From Tetrastigma voinierianum (lineage: Eukaryota; Streptophyta; Magnoliopsida; Vitales; Vitaceae), in assembly GCA_016808115.1 (NCBI GenBank), contig JAEQBH010000130.1, positions 62,001 to 126,000 of the forward strand: 64,000 bases of DNA, written 5' to 3'. Under the pieces are notes generated by a model. The model did no database searches and had not been told where the DNA came from. It was given only the letters and a program-made list of their open reading frames with translations. Position numbers and translations under genes: made by a program. Numbering within the stretch: position 1 is the stretch's first letter; every line of letters begins with the position of its first letter. This document shows, in pieces, positions 10,960-22,700 of this stretch.

Positions 10960-12300
10960 TTTGATAATGCTTAATTTAAGATTCTGAGCCGAGTCCTGCT
11001 TGATAAGCGGCAAGGTGTTATTCCAAGCATGATGTAGAATTTTTCCCTCCTACAATGCGGAGCTCCGTAGTGCTCGGTCGATGTGGCAGGGATATGATGT
11101 AGGGGCGCTTCCAGGTTGGGGCTAATTTTTTCCATGTCTTTGGATTCTTCCTTCTTTGGTAGAATAGCAGACTAGGTCACACGGCATGTAGCTCTGAGTT
11201 TGACCTTTGGTTATAATACCTCGTAGATCTTCCTCTGGTAATCTTAGGTACGCCTTAGGACCTGCTCCGCTTTTCATCCCAAGAGGTCGGGTTGGGCGGA
11301 GAGCCTCGAATCATTGTGTTCCAGCGTTGCAAACTGGATCATAGGGACTTTTAGCTTGATCTCGATGAGAATTTCTTGCTTGGTGCTTGTTTAGAATGAA
11401 TGGGGTTTCTGGGTTCTTGACTTACCCGAGGAGTAGTCCTATAAACCCCATAACACCTCGGGAGTATTCTACCCACATTGCCTTTAGATCTTCCAATTTA
11501 GTCTTCAATGTGGCCTTAAGGGTTACGATGGTGACTTCTACCTAACCATTAGGCTGGATGTCTTTGGGGGCCAGTAATAATTCTTAATTAGAGCTCGGCA
11601 CAAAATCTCCCGAACTTGGCGTTGTGAATTGCGCCATTGTCTGATACCGGGGCTCTTGGATTCAAATACCCATATTATGTTTCAGCCACACAATTGCGTA
11701 TCTTTTACGTGATTGTGGCCAAGGTTCGGCCTCGACCCGGCAGTGAAGTAATCTCTGCCTGGCGATGATGAATCTTGCAGTGGCCCCTTCGATGGGGGGA
11801 TCCCCGAGAATGTCGAAACCATTTATTGGAAAGGCCGGGGCTTGTGATTGATGTCAAGGGCTTAGATGGGAGCGAGAGATCTTGGCATGCTGCAGCAGTC
11901 TTGCATCTCGACTGGCGGTCGCGTCTCCCAGTATTGTGGGCCGGTAGTATCACGCCTTAAGACCTTCCTTTGCTAATGCGGCTCAGATATGATTTCCGCA
12001 TGCCCGCTATGTGCTTCCCTTGGCACATAGTCGGTGTCTTTTCCCTTGATGCGCAAGGATGGGTGTGACCTCGCTTGTAAAGGCTTCCCTTATGATTAGT
12101 GAATATGGCCCGTTGTCTAATTTTAGATGCCTTTTTGGTCGATCGGGTAGACGGCCAGATACGATATGTAATCTGATAGGGTCCATCCAACTCGGCTCGG
12201 ACTCGATTGGGGCAACTTCCACGCCACAGAGATCTATAGAAGGCTCTGCAAGGTATTCGACAGGCGTTGACCTGCTGAGGTCTTCCTATGAAGTACATTG
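10960..12300 (-). pseudogene. Tat-1 integrase remnant
   Basis: Minus-strand pieces in order: SWMDPI and GSLYKRG (about 12190-12070, the lead-in to the zinc-binding domain), then damaged zinc and core segments, with WPFAKW-like and DYFT-like fragments around 11850-11730. A GVYRTTPRVS-like block follows at about 11440, and a basic C-terminal segment containing WKRPY at about 11130. At least six frame changes and several stops occur. I cannot place all three catalytic acidic residues, so the core is not functional. Its position after RNase H confirms the gypsy order. Confidence 0.7.
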
Positions 12301-12870
12301 CTAGTTTCTTAGAGCGTCGGCTCGGGAATTCTCTGTTATGGGGATATGTCTGACCTGGACCAGCACAAACTTTTTCATTAAATCCCGTACCCTTTTGAGG
12401 TATAGGATCATTCTTTCACTTTTGGCCTCGTAGGTATCTTCTATTTGTCTTACTACCAGCTGGGAGTCGCTATAGACCTCAAGCTGGTCAATTTCCAATG
12501 AATGGGCGAGGTTGAGGCCTGCTATGACGGCCTCATATTCGGCCTCGTTGTTGGAGGCTTAGATTTGAATCGGCGCGTGCACCGATATCTATTCCTTCTG
12601 GGGAGGTCAGGATTAGACCGGCTCCGCTTCCTTGTGCGTTTGTGGCCCCATCTACAGAGAGTTTCCAGATGGGGAGGTCGGTCGGCTTTTGAGCGTTCTC
12701 GGCAGGCTCTGCTGAGATGAATTCTATGACGAAATCTGCTAAGACCTGCCCTTTTATTGCAGTTTTCGGTTTATATCTGATGTCGAACTCGCTTAGCTCT
12801 ATGGCCCACTTCATCAGCCTTCCTGAGGTCTCTGGCTTATGTAACACTTGCTTCATCGGATATTATGTTG
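12301..12870 (-). pseudogene. Tat-1 RNase H remnant (second RNase H plus end of first)
   Basis: At 12856-12700 the minus strand reads RLMKWAIELSEFDIRYKP, the end of the RT-linked RNase H. Then comes LADFVIEF, and WKLSVDGATNAQGSGAGLIL at about 12670-12610, the first strand of a second RNase H with its Asp (SVDG). YSDSQLVVRQIEDTYEAK and IPITENSRADALRN follow at 12490-12301. The SDSQLV and ENSRADAL motifs carry the expected acidic residues. An additional RNase H of this type is a hallmark of Tat elements. A frame change near 12530 separates the two halves. Confidence 0.85.
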
Positions 12871-13930
12871 GAACTTTTATGGTATGAGCACAGCGTAAGG
12901 CGGAGCTTCCATTTTAACGATTTACTAATGCGAATTAGTTTTTCCATCCTTGGATACCTTTCCTCTACGCTCCTCTCGAGGCTGGCTGCGATAGTAAACT
13001 AGGTCTTGTCTTTCAGGTCTTTGTCCTTGATGAGGACAACGCTGGTCGAAGTGCGAAGCTTGACTAAGTATAGAGTGAGGAGCTCCCCCTCAATGGGGCT
13101 TACTAGAATGGGGGGGGAGCTCAAATATGTTTTCAATGCTGAGAATGCTTCTTAGCGCCGTATCAGTGAAAGGTCTTCTTCAAAACTTGGAAGAAGGTTG
13201 ACACTTATCACTAGCCACGGATCTGAATCGACTGTGGCAATCCTTCTGTCGAATATTTGGACCTCACTTTATACTGAGGTGATGTCATCGAGCCTGACCT
13301 TTATTTTATGCGGATTTGCCTCAATTCCTCGGTTGTTGACTATGAAACCTAGGAATTTGTGCGATACTCGGCGCACTTGGTTGGATTGACTTCATGTTGT
13401 ACTCTCTGGGATGCAGGCATACCAGACGGATGAGCTATGGAGCTTAGCGATAAAGTTTTACCGGTATGTCATCCCATGGCTACACCTCCATGGTTGTTCC
13501 TATCTGCTTCTGGAACATCCTGTTCACTAGCCTTTGATAGGTAGCTCCTGCATTCTTGAGCCCAAATGGCATCACACGATAACAATAGGTTCCCTGTGCT
13601 GTGACGAACGAGGTCTTTTCTTGGTCATCTGGGTCCATGCTGATTTGGTTGTAACCGGAGAAGGCATCCATAAAACTGAGAAGTTCATGGTAAGCGATTA
13701 GCATCCACGATGAGGTCGGTCGCGGCAAAGGAAGCTTGTCTTTAGGCATACCACTGTTGCGTCAGTGAAATCGATGCAGAGCTCGCCCTTGCCGTTAACT
13801 TTTTGATAAAAATCTGGCGTTGGCTAACCATTGAGATATTCACACTCGTCTAGTACTCACTTGGAGTTTGCGCCTCCTCGTTGATCGCTTTTTTCCTTTC
13901 TGGTGCGAAGCTCCTCCTCTTTTGTTTGGC
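12871..13930 (-). pseudogene. Tat-1 reverse transcriptase remnant
   Basis: The minus strand 13749-13480 is one open stretch: KDKLPLPRP, then SFMDAFSGYNQISM, EKTSFVTAQGTYCYRVMPFG, LKNAGATYQRLVN, ending TMEV. These are RT blocks up to the residues before the YxDD box. The stop directly after TMEV, with GATGAC lying 10 bases further, is best read as a small insertion breaking the box. Beyond it, RT thumb and RNase H linker sequence (12900-13470) is recognisable only in pieces. The region 13930-13750 holds the RT lead-in with broken frames. Confidence 0.85.
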
Positions 13931-14249
13931 GGCGGATGGGGTGACGTTGACATATGTGTGATTACTTGTGGGGAAATTGATCCCTCGATATGCTGCTTGC
14001 GAAGACATCTTTGTTTTGTCTCAAAAAATGGGTGAGAGGGCTTTTTGAGGTCCTCTGCTGGCAGGCCGTGTAGGCAAGGTGTTCGATTAGATCGTCAAGC
14101 GATCACCGAGGTTCCGAGCTCTTCGAGGCTGGTCGGGTGACACCTCATTCGGCGCATGTCAAGCTCATCAAGTATACAGCATGCTATCGACCGCTTTTAG
14201 CTTCATGGATCTTTGAGTAGCATTCCACAGCCACTCGTTGGTCTCTCGA

Positions 14250-14920
14250 ACCATTCTCCTCTTGCTACGATAGGAAACTTGATCATCATGTGGTAGCGGA
14301 GGAATGGCTTTTATTGCATTGAGGGTTTTCTAACAACATATTAACGCCAAAGCGGATGGGCGATGCATAGCGAGGAATCTCGCTATCGTGGATTGCACGG
14401 CATGGGGGATCTCGAGGTGAGCACTAGTTGTATTGAGCCCGAGGGTAATACTTTTTTCTCAGGAGAATCACCATGAATGGGTCTTCGACGGGTTCCATTC
14501 TCTCCCGCTCAGATGCCACGTCTTATCGGTAGGGCGAAGATGATGTCGGCTGAACTCCGTTGTCGACTAGGACCCGATGGATACGTTTTGTTGTCTATTT
14601 GCTCGAATTACCAAGAAATTAGTCATAGGGTGTGGCATCCCTCCCAGATGCGAGTCGAGAATGTTATGGACGATGTCGGTAGGCGGTTTAGACAAGCTTG
14701 TACTTCCACTACCTCTTCTGACCTGATGCTGCGAAGATGGGCCTTCTGGGCTGAGCTGGATTCCCCTCCTCTGAATCCTCAGGAATGCTTGGATTTCCCA
14801 CAGAAATTTGTTGGTGCTGAGTTGTTGTGCGTCGGGTGGTGGTGGTGTTTCTTGAGCCAGGCACAGTTCGAGCGGTCGAGGGCGATTTTCGAGGGGCTAT
14901 GAGCGTCGGAGATACGCCAT
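14250..14920 (-). pseudogene. Tat-1 protease region remnant
   Basis: Frameshifted minus-strand sequence between gag and RT has the character of a Tat gag-pol protease segment: GSIQLVLT near 14430, followed by a YNAI-like segment and a MIKFPIVARGEWFE-like segment near 14290-14230. I could not find a clear D(T/S)G active site, so the identification rests on position plus these weak blocks. The plus-strand open frame 14477-14902 is a shadow of it. Confidence 0.5.
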
Positions 14921-15031
14921 AGTAAGTACTCTATTTCCTTCTTGAGCTATATCTGATCATCAGATGCGGTGCCCGAAGTAGTCCACATGGAACTTGATGC
15001 ACGGTGTTGTCTCTTGTGGCGGAGTCTGACT

Positions 15032-16350
15032 TCATTTGAGTTGGCCACCTCGGGGTGGTAGTTTCGGTACTTCAGCGAGACCACTGGGAATCTGAGAACA
15101 TTTAAGGGTGAACCACTGAGGTGAATAACGTTGTTGTCTCCCGGAGGTTAGAGGTGGAGCCCAGACTGATCTCACGAGGTTTGAGACCTTTTCGGGGGCC
15201 GGATTCTCGGAGTCTTTCTTTGGAGACCCACTCCCCGGTCTCTTGTCTTTTGGGACTCCGAGTCTCGGTAAACATCCGTCCGCGTTTTCTTTATGGGTGG
15301 AGAAGCTCCCTTTCTTGGATATGAGAGCCTCTTCGCCATTGATGTACTTCTCCGCTTTTGCGAGCACCTCAGCCATGCTTGCTTGAGGATTTTTAGAAAT
15401 GGAAAACATTAAGTCTTTGTTTGCACCCACAATCCGATGTGAATCTGCGATTGATCGCCAAACTTTTCATCAGGTATATCTACCTTCGGAGGCGTTGCGT
15501 TGGACTTAACTTTGAACATAGGTTTATCGGGGTCTCCCCTGCGAGCTCTGCAGCGATGGTCGAGTAGATATGGTAACTTGGCTTTCTATACGTCTGGCTC
15601 CAATGAAGCGAGAGACGAGCCTTGATGGATAGCTCTCTGAATGAAGTTGATGAAGGCGAGCTATTGAACAAGGCCAAGGCTGGGCCTTTTAATGTGATAG
15701 CGAAAGCTCAGCTGGGTCTTGATACCCATGCAGCTCCATTTGGTTTTTGTAGGTGTTGAGATGTTCAACTAGATCTCTGACACCATCGAATGCTTCCACT
15801 TGTGGCATCTGAATCTCTTTGCGAGAGGAAGTGAGCACCTCGGTAGTGAAGGGTGACACTCGATACGTTGTACCAAGGTGTCCATGATTGTCGAGTGTGT
15901 CCTCTTACCACCTCCTTCACGGGTGAGCTCTTGTGGGGGCTCTTGGTATTGCTCCCATGATTGCTCTCTGCTCCTTCTTGAGGGTGGCGTAGTTCGTTCT
16001 GGCAGCCCTCGAGTGTTGCTTGTTGCCCTCCTCTCCGGGGGCTTGGTGTTGTCAGAAATTGCCTGGCTCGTGCGAACTGCCCAATTTGACACCTGGAATG
16101 TCGGTGCGTTGCCCTTCATGAAGGAAGTTGACAGCCTAGGCTTGTGGTACCTCAGGTGGGCGTTGCATGCTGAGTAGGTTACTCGACTCTCTATCAGGCG
16201 TTGGTTGGTGAGACGGAGCGCCGCCACCTCGTCCATGTTGGCTTGCATTGCTTCTAACGTGCCATGGGGTCTGCTGTCTGCGTCGCCTGGCGGATCCTGC
16301 ATCCTTGGTGGATTGGTGTTGCTTCTGCTTGTGTTCCGGGTTAATACCAT
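15032..16350 (-). pseudogene. Tat-1 gag remnant
   Basis: The start is chosen at the ATG at 16350 (MVLTRNTSRSNTNPP), 43 bases downstream of the PBS, the usual place for Tat gag. A heptad-like AALRLTNQRLIE segment follows. The core of the retrotransposon gag domain is visible as LVEHLNTYKNQMELHG near 15770-15720 and ELAFINFIQRAIH near 15660-15630. DEKFGDQSQIH and LAKAEKYINGEEAL follow at 15470-15330, with a basic, Pro/Ser-rich tail to 15032. Frame changes occur near 15769, 15680, 15480 and 15430. Intact copies would form the particle core. Confidence 0.75.
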
Positions 16351-16392
16351 CAGTAACTGAGAAATCAATCTTTATTTGTAAAGGAACTGACG

Positions 16393-16410
16393 TTCCCACA
16401 TACGGCGCCA
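16393..16410 (-). promoter_or_regulatory. Primer-binding site of Tat-1
   Basis: On the minus strand TGGCGCCGTATGTGGGAA directly follows the LTR remnant. It is of the TGGCGCC type used by Tat and Athila elements and lies 43 bases before the gag start. Confidence 0.85.
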
Positions 16411-16582
16411 ACTGATGATGCCTTTTTTCAACCTTGAATATCTCATATGAAAGGTTGTTGCCCCTCATTTGTGACCTACCAGATTTCAAATGGCTTGTAC
16501 CCATCCAGACGGATCTCGCCTAGAGAAACATAACCTTGTGATGCGATTATAACAGGGACCATGGACGCCAAAGCCAGGCTGA
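16411..16582 (-). mobile_element. 3' edge of the Tat-1 5' LTR, cut by Chromo-1
   Basis: The 172 bases between the PBS and the start of the Chromo-1 LTR must be LTR sequence if the PBS is right, and they end in CATCAGT beside the PBS. The rest of the LTR is not found on the far side of Chromo-1, where a different element in the opposite orientation begins. Confidence 0.5.
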
Positions 16583-17454
16583 TGTCAGTCTAGAGGCAGC
16601 CCCTTCCTAGTGACGGGAAATATGCTGGCGACTCCGGTAACCTCGATGACTCATTCGTGACAATTGCCATGAAGCTAAGCGGGTCACTTCTTTGAAGCGT
16701 ATTTGGAAGCGTGGGTCATGGAAATTTTCACTTTTATCAAAATACTGCTAGATTTAGCGAAATAAATGACCTCTTGGCGCACCAGGTGAGTTAGCCAATA
16801 CAAAATCACACAGCCCGTAAAGCGATATACCTCCCCGATGTTTTCCAAATGTCCCGACTCTGTGATAAAGGACCTCAGGTCTCATTGAAATATAAGATAA
16901 GGATCCAATCCAACATAATTTTTCTTTTTAACTTTGTTTTCTCAAAACCAATACATGCATATTTACAAACGATATTTACATATACAAATGCCACATTTAA
17001 CTTACTATTTTTAATTTACACTTATCTTATATATAATCACAACCTGGCTGTCTAGGGTGAGGATCTGGAAAGGTCTTTCGGCTTGACACTTGCACTGAAA
17101 ATTATTTTAAACGAGCGTGAGCCAAAGCGAGGGCTCGGTGAGTGCTTATAAGTTCTAAATCTTTGTTTCTTGTTTGTACCTCCCAATATGAAAATGCATG
17201 CGAAATGGTTGTAAGCTGTTTATGAGAAGCGAGTTTTGCTATGAAAACCATTCTTGACATTACAGCATTTCTGCTGAAAGCGTTACGCGTTTACAACTGG
17301 CTTGTTGAAGCGGTACACGCTCTTTGAAACTGATACGAAAACTATTTCATTTGCTAAAAACTATTTCGGTGGTGGTTAATATCGGAGTGTTATCGTAAAT
17401 CAAGTACCAAACCCTTTACGTGGCCCATTTAAAATACCACAGGCGTGATGCCAC

Positions 17455-17590
17455 GGAACCTCGGAACGTGGCATCGGTAGTGAACCTCGGAACACTAGCA
17501 AGCTAATATGGTCAGGTAGACTTTCTGGCGGGATCTATATAGCATAATGGAACCTCGGAACCAAAATGCTCGGGGTGGGGAACCTCGGAG
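17455..17590. repeat. Four copies of GAACCTCGGAAC in the Chromo-1 3' LTR
   Basis: The word, with one variant ending GGAG, occurs at about 17455, 17482, 17549 and 17579. It lies 70-200 bp from the TATA-like stretch. The same four copies sit in the other LTR. Confidence 0.75.
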
Positions 17591-17662
17591 ACAAACACCT
17601 CATCGCTATGTACTAGAGTCATTGGCCTTCTTATATACCTCGAATGCGAAGAGGCGACTCAC

Positions 17663-17676
17663 TATATAAATATATA
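17663..17676 (-). promoter_or_regulatory. TATA-like element in the Chromo-1 3' LTR
   Basis: TATATATTTATATA on the minus strand lies inside a block of about 40 bp that is nearly identical in both LTRs. It is a plausible core promoter. Function is inferred. Confidence 0.45.
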
Positions 17677-19272
17677 CTAGATCTAGCCCGATTGCCGACC
17701 AGGGCAATATAGTTAGTCATAATATCCCATAACCTTGCGGGTGCACAATCAAGTACATTTGGCCGAAGCGAGTGGCCATCGGGGTTTTGCTAAACCGGGC
17801 CAAAGCTGACAACAAATCACGAAATCGAACTTTTCTCTGCAGTATAACTCAGTGGGAGGTAAAAAATGCTTTACTCAAATCTATATTTTCAAAGCACTTT
17901 ACAAACTTGTAATTTAAACACTTTCGTTTTAGAAAATGATTTTGACTACTCACCTTTTTCTCGATTAATTTCTTTCAAATCTTTTCAAGCACTCTATATT
18001 CTCGTCGGATGCTCAAATCGCCTACACAATCCATACAAAGTACGCAAATGCCCTCAGTTTAACATTTTAACCATAAAACATACACAGGGCTTTCAAAGTG
18101 ACTATATCGAATGAACTTCGATTCTAACAAAACTTTACGTGCTAGTCCCATTCGATAAGGACATCGATGTATGATGTATTGCAAATATCTATGCATTAAA
18201 TCCCCATAAAAACTATCGATTTAGCAAACTTTTTTGACTCAAGGGACTTTCCATAGAGTCTAAAAATACTAGCTGTTCGAAAATTATGTCAGACTTTATT
18301 AGACTACACTCCACGAAATTTCAACTTAGCTGTCAGAAAACAGGTCCCAATTCAGCCTTGATTGTCCAGAACACGAGTCAAAGAATTCCTAAAAATTTCA
18401 GCTTCGGTCAAAAATTTTGGGATTGAAGTTTCTACACGACATTTCACGACTCACAGAAAATTTCAAGCCATTACATAACCTTTATTGAAATAACACAAGT
18501 GAACAAATTTTCTACCTTTTAAGAAGTTTGACAAAGACTAAGATATTGGTACCTATCGCGTAGCTCTCTTCGCGTAGTCGACTTGCTATACCTTTCTGAT
18601 GAAAGCTATGGTCAGATTTTTCGTAAATCGAAAAATCAAAGGAAAATATAAATAAATCTCTCCTTAGTCATCTCTGTCGAGTCTTTACGTAAAGTCTAGC
18701 GATCCAAAGCTTTGTTTTGCTTTTGTTTTTTTTTTTTTTTATGTGGGACCCACATGTCCCTTTTTATTCCACTTCTTTATCCGTTTCAGCCCCGAAACAA
18801 TTTATTTTGTCTCGCTTTCAATTTCATTTATCCTAATTGAATATTCTTTAAATATTTTCCATTTTTCGAATTTTCGAATCCGTTTTGGTTTCACTCTTAG
18901 TCTTTAAATTCGTAAAATGTCGACTATCCTCGGGAATTGACCAAAGAACTTTTCTAGGTCACTAGATTCCGCGAGGAGCAGATTTATGTAGGCGAGTTCG
19001 TTTCGTCATCTGATATCTAGAGAATTTTCTACGCTTCAACTGAACCATTTTGGTAATTTATTAATGTGATATCCTTTTAAAATTCCATAATTAGAATTTC
19101 ACCCCTCCACTTTCCTTAATTGCAAAAGTACCATAATTCTTTGAAAACTTTATAATTTCACCCTTAAAACAACTTTCAAAAATTCTATTATGACACTAAA
19201 ATAATTAAGGAAGCCCTTGATGCACATACGGTTACACATCTTTAGTACACCCTCTCGGGAGGGGGTGTTACA

Positions 19273-19287
19273 AATCCTCCCTCCTTA
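19273..19287 (-). promoter_or_regulatory. Polypurine tract of Chromo-1
   Basis: On the minus strand AAGGAGGGAGGATT ends directly at the TGTAAC start of the 3' LTR, the expected place for the plus-strand primer. Confidence 0.85.
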
Positions 19288-19299
19288 AGAACATTTCGT

Positions 19300-20640
19300 C
19301 CTCGAAATGAACAAAACTAATATAAAGAGGATACCTTAATCAGAAAACAGCGAGGGATATTATTTGTAGCATTTGAACCTCGACTCCCCTTATAGCCTCT
19401 TTAATCCATTTGATTCCCCACAATAAAACTTTGACTAACGGAATGACCTTATTCCCATGAAATGCCTTTCTCTGATCACACTATCACGTGTTGCTCCTTA
19501 TAGGTCAAATTATCCTTTAGTTCCTCTTGGTGATCTCACGGGTACATGGGAGGTTTGGAATGTATACTTGAACATGGATACATCAACGTTATGAACCTTA
19601 AACGACTGGAGGAAGGTCTGTCCCATATGCTACTAGTCCCACTCGCTTATGTCTCATATGGCCCTATGTATACGGGCCTCGACTTTCCCGTCTTGTCGAG
19701 AACACCTTTCAAGGAAACTTTGAGAAGACCCTGCCTGTCGCCACTATCTTGTAGATCCCTACGACGTTTGTCCGCATAACTTTCTACTTAGCCATCCACG
19801 GCTATCTTGGGTCTCGGACAATCTGGATCTTATCTAAGGTAATATGTACTAACTGCGGGCCTATCGGTCTCCTCTCCTACTTCATCCCGGCATCACGAGT
19901 ACGACACTTGAGCCATACAGTACTTCCAAAATGGAGCCCATACCTATACTTTAGATTGATAAGCGTTGTGTAGGCGAACTCCATCAGAGATAAATGCATA
20001 TCCCAACTTCCCTTAAACTCTATCACGCATGCTCTAAGCATATCCTCTAGTGTCTGAATAGTTCTCTCTGACTGACCATCAGTCTGAGGATGGAAAGCTG
20101 TGCTAAAGTGCAATCGAGTCCCCATGGCATCCTGTAAACTGGACCAAAATCTGGATGTGAATCTGGGGTCTCGGTCTGAGACTATCGATATAGGAACACC
20201 ATGTAATCTAACTATCTTTCTCCTCCACATATAATTGGGCCTTTTCAATGGGTCATCATTGCTAACTAGGAGAAAATGCGCTGATTTCGTTAGTCTATCC
20301 ACTATCGCATATGGCATCGTGTTGTCTCAGGAGTTCTCGGGCTTAGATAACAAAATCCATAGTAATCTTATCCTTCCATACGGGAATCGGAAGGGGTGTA
20401 TCTTCTGCGGAAGCAGTTACTCTGCCTTTACATTAAGCAGTTAGGCATGCAGATGCAATCTTTGAAATTTCCTTTTTCATGCCTTCCACCAATAATGCTC
20501 CCTCCAAGTATGATACATCTTGGTGCTACCAGGGTGCATGGCATATGCTAAAGTGAGCCTCTTCCATGATTTCCCTTTTTAGTTCACCTATTTCAGGTAC
20601 ACATTCGACTCCCTCTAACTATTACGCCATTGTCTACGAT
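19300..20640 (-). pseudogene. Chromo-1 integrase with chromodomain-like tail
   Basis: The minus strand 20317-19877 is open and carries the integrase core: IVDRLTKSAHF, then GVPISIVSDRDPRFTSRFW, then HPQTDGQSERTIQ. This places the three acidic catalytic residues in VDRL, SDRD and QSER. Next come LEDMLRACVIEFKGSWDMH and LMEFAY. Upstream, about 20640-20330, is the damaged zinc-binding lead-in. Downstream, 19560-19310, broken frames contain DLTYKEQ, a PLVKV-like block and a tail with chromodomain character. Gypsy chromodomains are thought to guide insertion into heterochromatin. Stops after 19877 prevent a full protein. Confidence 0.85.
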
Positions 20641-21540
20641 GCGGAACTCACGGTTTCCTACCACCCTCGATCTCGCCTCAACTTAATCATCTGAAACACA
20701 TGACCTTCTGTGGATCTGAGAAGAGGATGAACATAAAATGATGTAACGGTGTCCACTGTATCGGCTACTGCTGACTGAACTCCCCAGATCTCGACTCTAT
20801 CAGCAATGGGAGATATGCGTACGGATAAGCATAGGAACCCCTCCGGTTCCGAAAAACTAAGGCATCGGCCACTACATTGGCCTTCCGGATGGTACTCTAT
20901 CGATGCGATCATGATCCTTAATCAACTCATTACCGGCGTGCCTTGAGTTAAGCTCTTTACGGTGAAGATATCACGCAAGCTCTTATGATCGGTGAATATG
21001 CGACCGGGAACCGCAGGTAGATAATGTCCCGGATCTTTGGAAGCGAAACCAACTATTGCTAGTTCTAAATCATGGGTCGAGGTGGATTACGCTCATTGCT
21101 TCTTTAAGCCCGACGGGAAGCATAAGCTATCACTACACCATCCTGCACCGAAAACACACCTAACCCTTGTGCGGAGGCATCGCGTGTACCCGCGTAAGCG
21201 TCGCTCGGCGGTAGTGCTAATATTGGAGTTGTCGTCAATCTACGTCTCGACTTCTCAAAACTATCTTTGGCGGATGTCGACCACTGAATTTACGATCCTT
21301 TTTCAATAGATTGGTCCAGCGGGGTTGCTATCTTGAAAATCCCTCGAAAAATTTCTGTAATAACACCTTGATCGAAGCTGAACTTGAAGCATTTGTGGGT
21401 GGCTTCCAGTTCATAGCTTCAATCGCCGAGATCCTAATACCATACGCGGGAAATGACATGACCAAGAAAGCTACTTTGTCCAACCAAAGCGGCACTTACT
21501 AAACTTAGGCGTATAAGCGACGCTCTCTAGAATCAACAAT
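20641..21540 (-). pseudogene. Chromo-1 RNase H and connection remnant
   Basis: At 20912-20860 the minus strand reads EYHPEGQCSGRCLSF, a damaged end of the RT-linked RNase H. The frame then continues open to 20658. Farther upstream (21540-20940) the RNase H body is recognisable only in short pieces with several frame changes. The plus-strand open frames here are shadows. Confidence 0.6.
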
Positions 21541-22200
21541 GCGTAGGTGCTCTTGCATGTTCCTGCGAGCGCCTGAATACACTAGAATGTCATCATGAAT
21601 ACGATCACAAACTTATCCATCTGAGGACTGAATACCACGATTCATCAAATCCGCGAAACCTTAATTTGGGGCATTAGTCAATCGAATGGCATCATTAGGA
21701 ACCATTGAAGTGATTAGGTATCTCGATCTAAGCAGTCTTAAAAACATCATTCTCTGAACCCTCAAGCGATGGTAGCGACCTTAGGTCGATCTTAGAATAT
21801 ACCGAGATCCATCTGGTGGTCCAAATAGCTCATCTATACGAGAAGCGAGATCTGCGGATTTAACGTATTGTCGCCGATTCGGTTGTCTATGGTCTATACC
21901 TGGCAGTAAGCTTCCATCTTTCTTCTTTACGAAGAGAACTGGAGCTCCCCACGGTGAGGTACCAGGTCGGATGAAGCCCTTGTTTAGCAATTCCTCTAAT
22001 TGTGCCTTCAATTCTTTCAACTCGGTTGGCGCCATTCTGTATGGAGGAATGGATATAGGCTCGGTCCCTGGAATCAGTTCAATAACGAACTTTCCGATTT
22101 CTATCTGAGGTAAACCACGAGGAAATATCATCACGGAAAAGATTGTCACATGGGAACTCTTTTGGTATAGGAGATGTCTTCCGGTAGTCAATCCCCTGCT
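21541..22200 (-). pseudogene. Chromo-1 reverse transcriptase remnant
   Basis: The minus strand 22110-21781 gives FVIELIPGTEPISIPPYRMA, ELKELKAQLEELLNKGFIRP, then SPWGAPVLFVKKKDGS and a damaged DHRQ box. The palm Asp segment follows in another frame. The second catalytic box appears as HDDILVY near 21590-21565, one base out of frame with the preceding FVIVF. At least three frameshifts are present, so no active enzyme results. Confidence 0.85.
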
Positions 22201-22700
22201 TGTCTCTATCCTTTACAAATGCAAATAACCACAGCAACCTTCCCAGAAGCATTTCGAGGCGGTCATGGCATTAATGAGACTTGGGGCGATCTCTCTTCGA
22301 TTCCACAAATATCACGCCTATCTCAAACCGAACCCGATCTTACTTCCTTCTTATAGCAATCTAAGGTGGCTCACATGCAGATAACTTGATCCATACCCAG
22401 ATTATGTCGAAATCATGGATACCTAACTATCAAGTCTCTTTGGAAAATCCTTATTACGGATCACCAATCTTGCACAGGCCATCCTTTCGGATGTCATAGT
22501 ATCCCCATTGGAGTCTGGAAACCACCATACGACCATCTATGAGTTGGGACTCTATCAGTTACTCTCGGTGAATGGTCTTGAAATAAATGAATGAGTGGCT
22601 CTGGGTCGCTGATGCGTATGCATCATGATCCTAGCGAAATCATACCGATAATCCGCGTGCGGTGATGCATGCGCCTCTGGCGTGTGACTATAAATACTCG
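22201..22700 (-). pseudogene. Chromo-1 protease remnant
   Basis: Broken minus-strand sequence between gag and RT contains HDFDII near 22425, followed by an IAIRRK-like element. This is the pattern of the C-terminal half of a gypsy protease. The active-site DSG was not found. Confidence 0.45.

Larger units (their letters stand above)
4440..16582 (-). mobile_element. Tat-1: Tat-lineage Ty3/gypsy element with tandem array and antisense ORF
   Basis: Read on the minus strand the order is LTR remnant (16582-16411), PBS (16410-16393), gag, protease, RT, RNase H, integrase (to about 10960), pyrimidine-rich tract, 102-bp tandem array, antisense ORF, then a GC-rich end. RT before integrase makes it Ty3/gypsy. 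The TGGCGCC primer-binding site, the RNase H sequence type and the long 3' region with its own repeats and opposite-strand ORF point to the Tat lineage. The left limit is set only by the base-composition change near 4440. A 20-bp resemblance between 4450-4469 and the LTR edge at 16411-16432 is suggestive but does not extend. The 5' LTR is cut by Chromo-1. All reading frames are broken. Confidence 0.7.
16583..19272 (-). repeat. 3' LTR of Chromo-1
   Basis: Aligns by eye along its whole length with 23878-26504, with many small indels. Shared landmarks are ACTATATAAATATATACTAG (17661-17680), a run of GAACCTCGGAAC words, ATTCTCGTCGGATGCTCAAA near 17998, GGTACCTATC near 18550, and the end ACACCCTCTCGGGAGGGGGT (19248-19267). 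Open frames inside it are not genes. Confidence 0.9.

Noticed and set aside
14477..14902. 141-codon plus-strand open frame
   Set aside because: Shadow of the minus-strand Tat-1 protease region, with no family resemblance.
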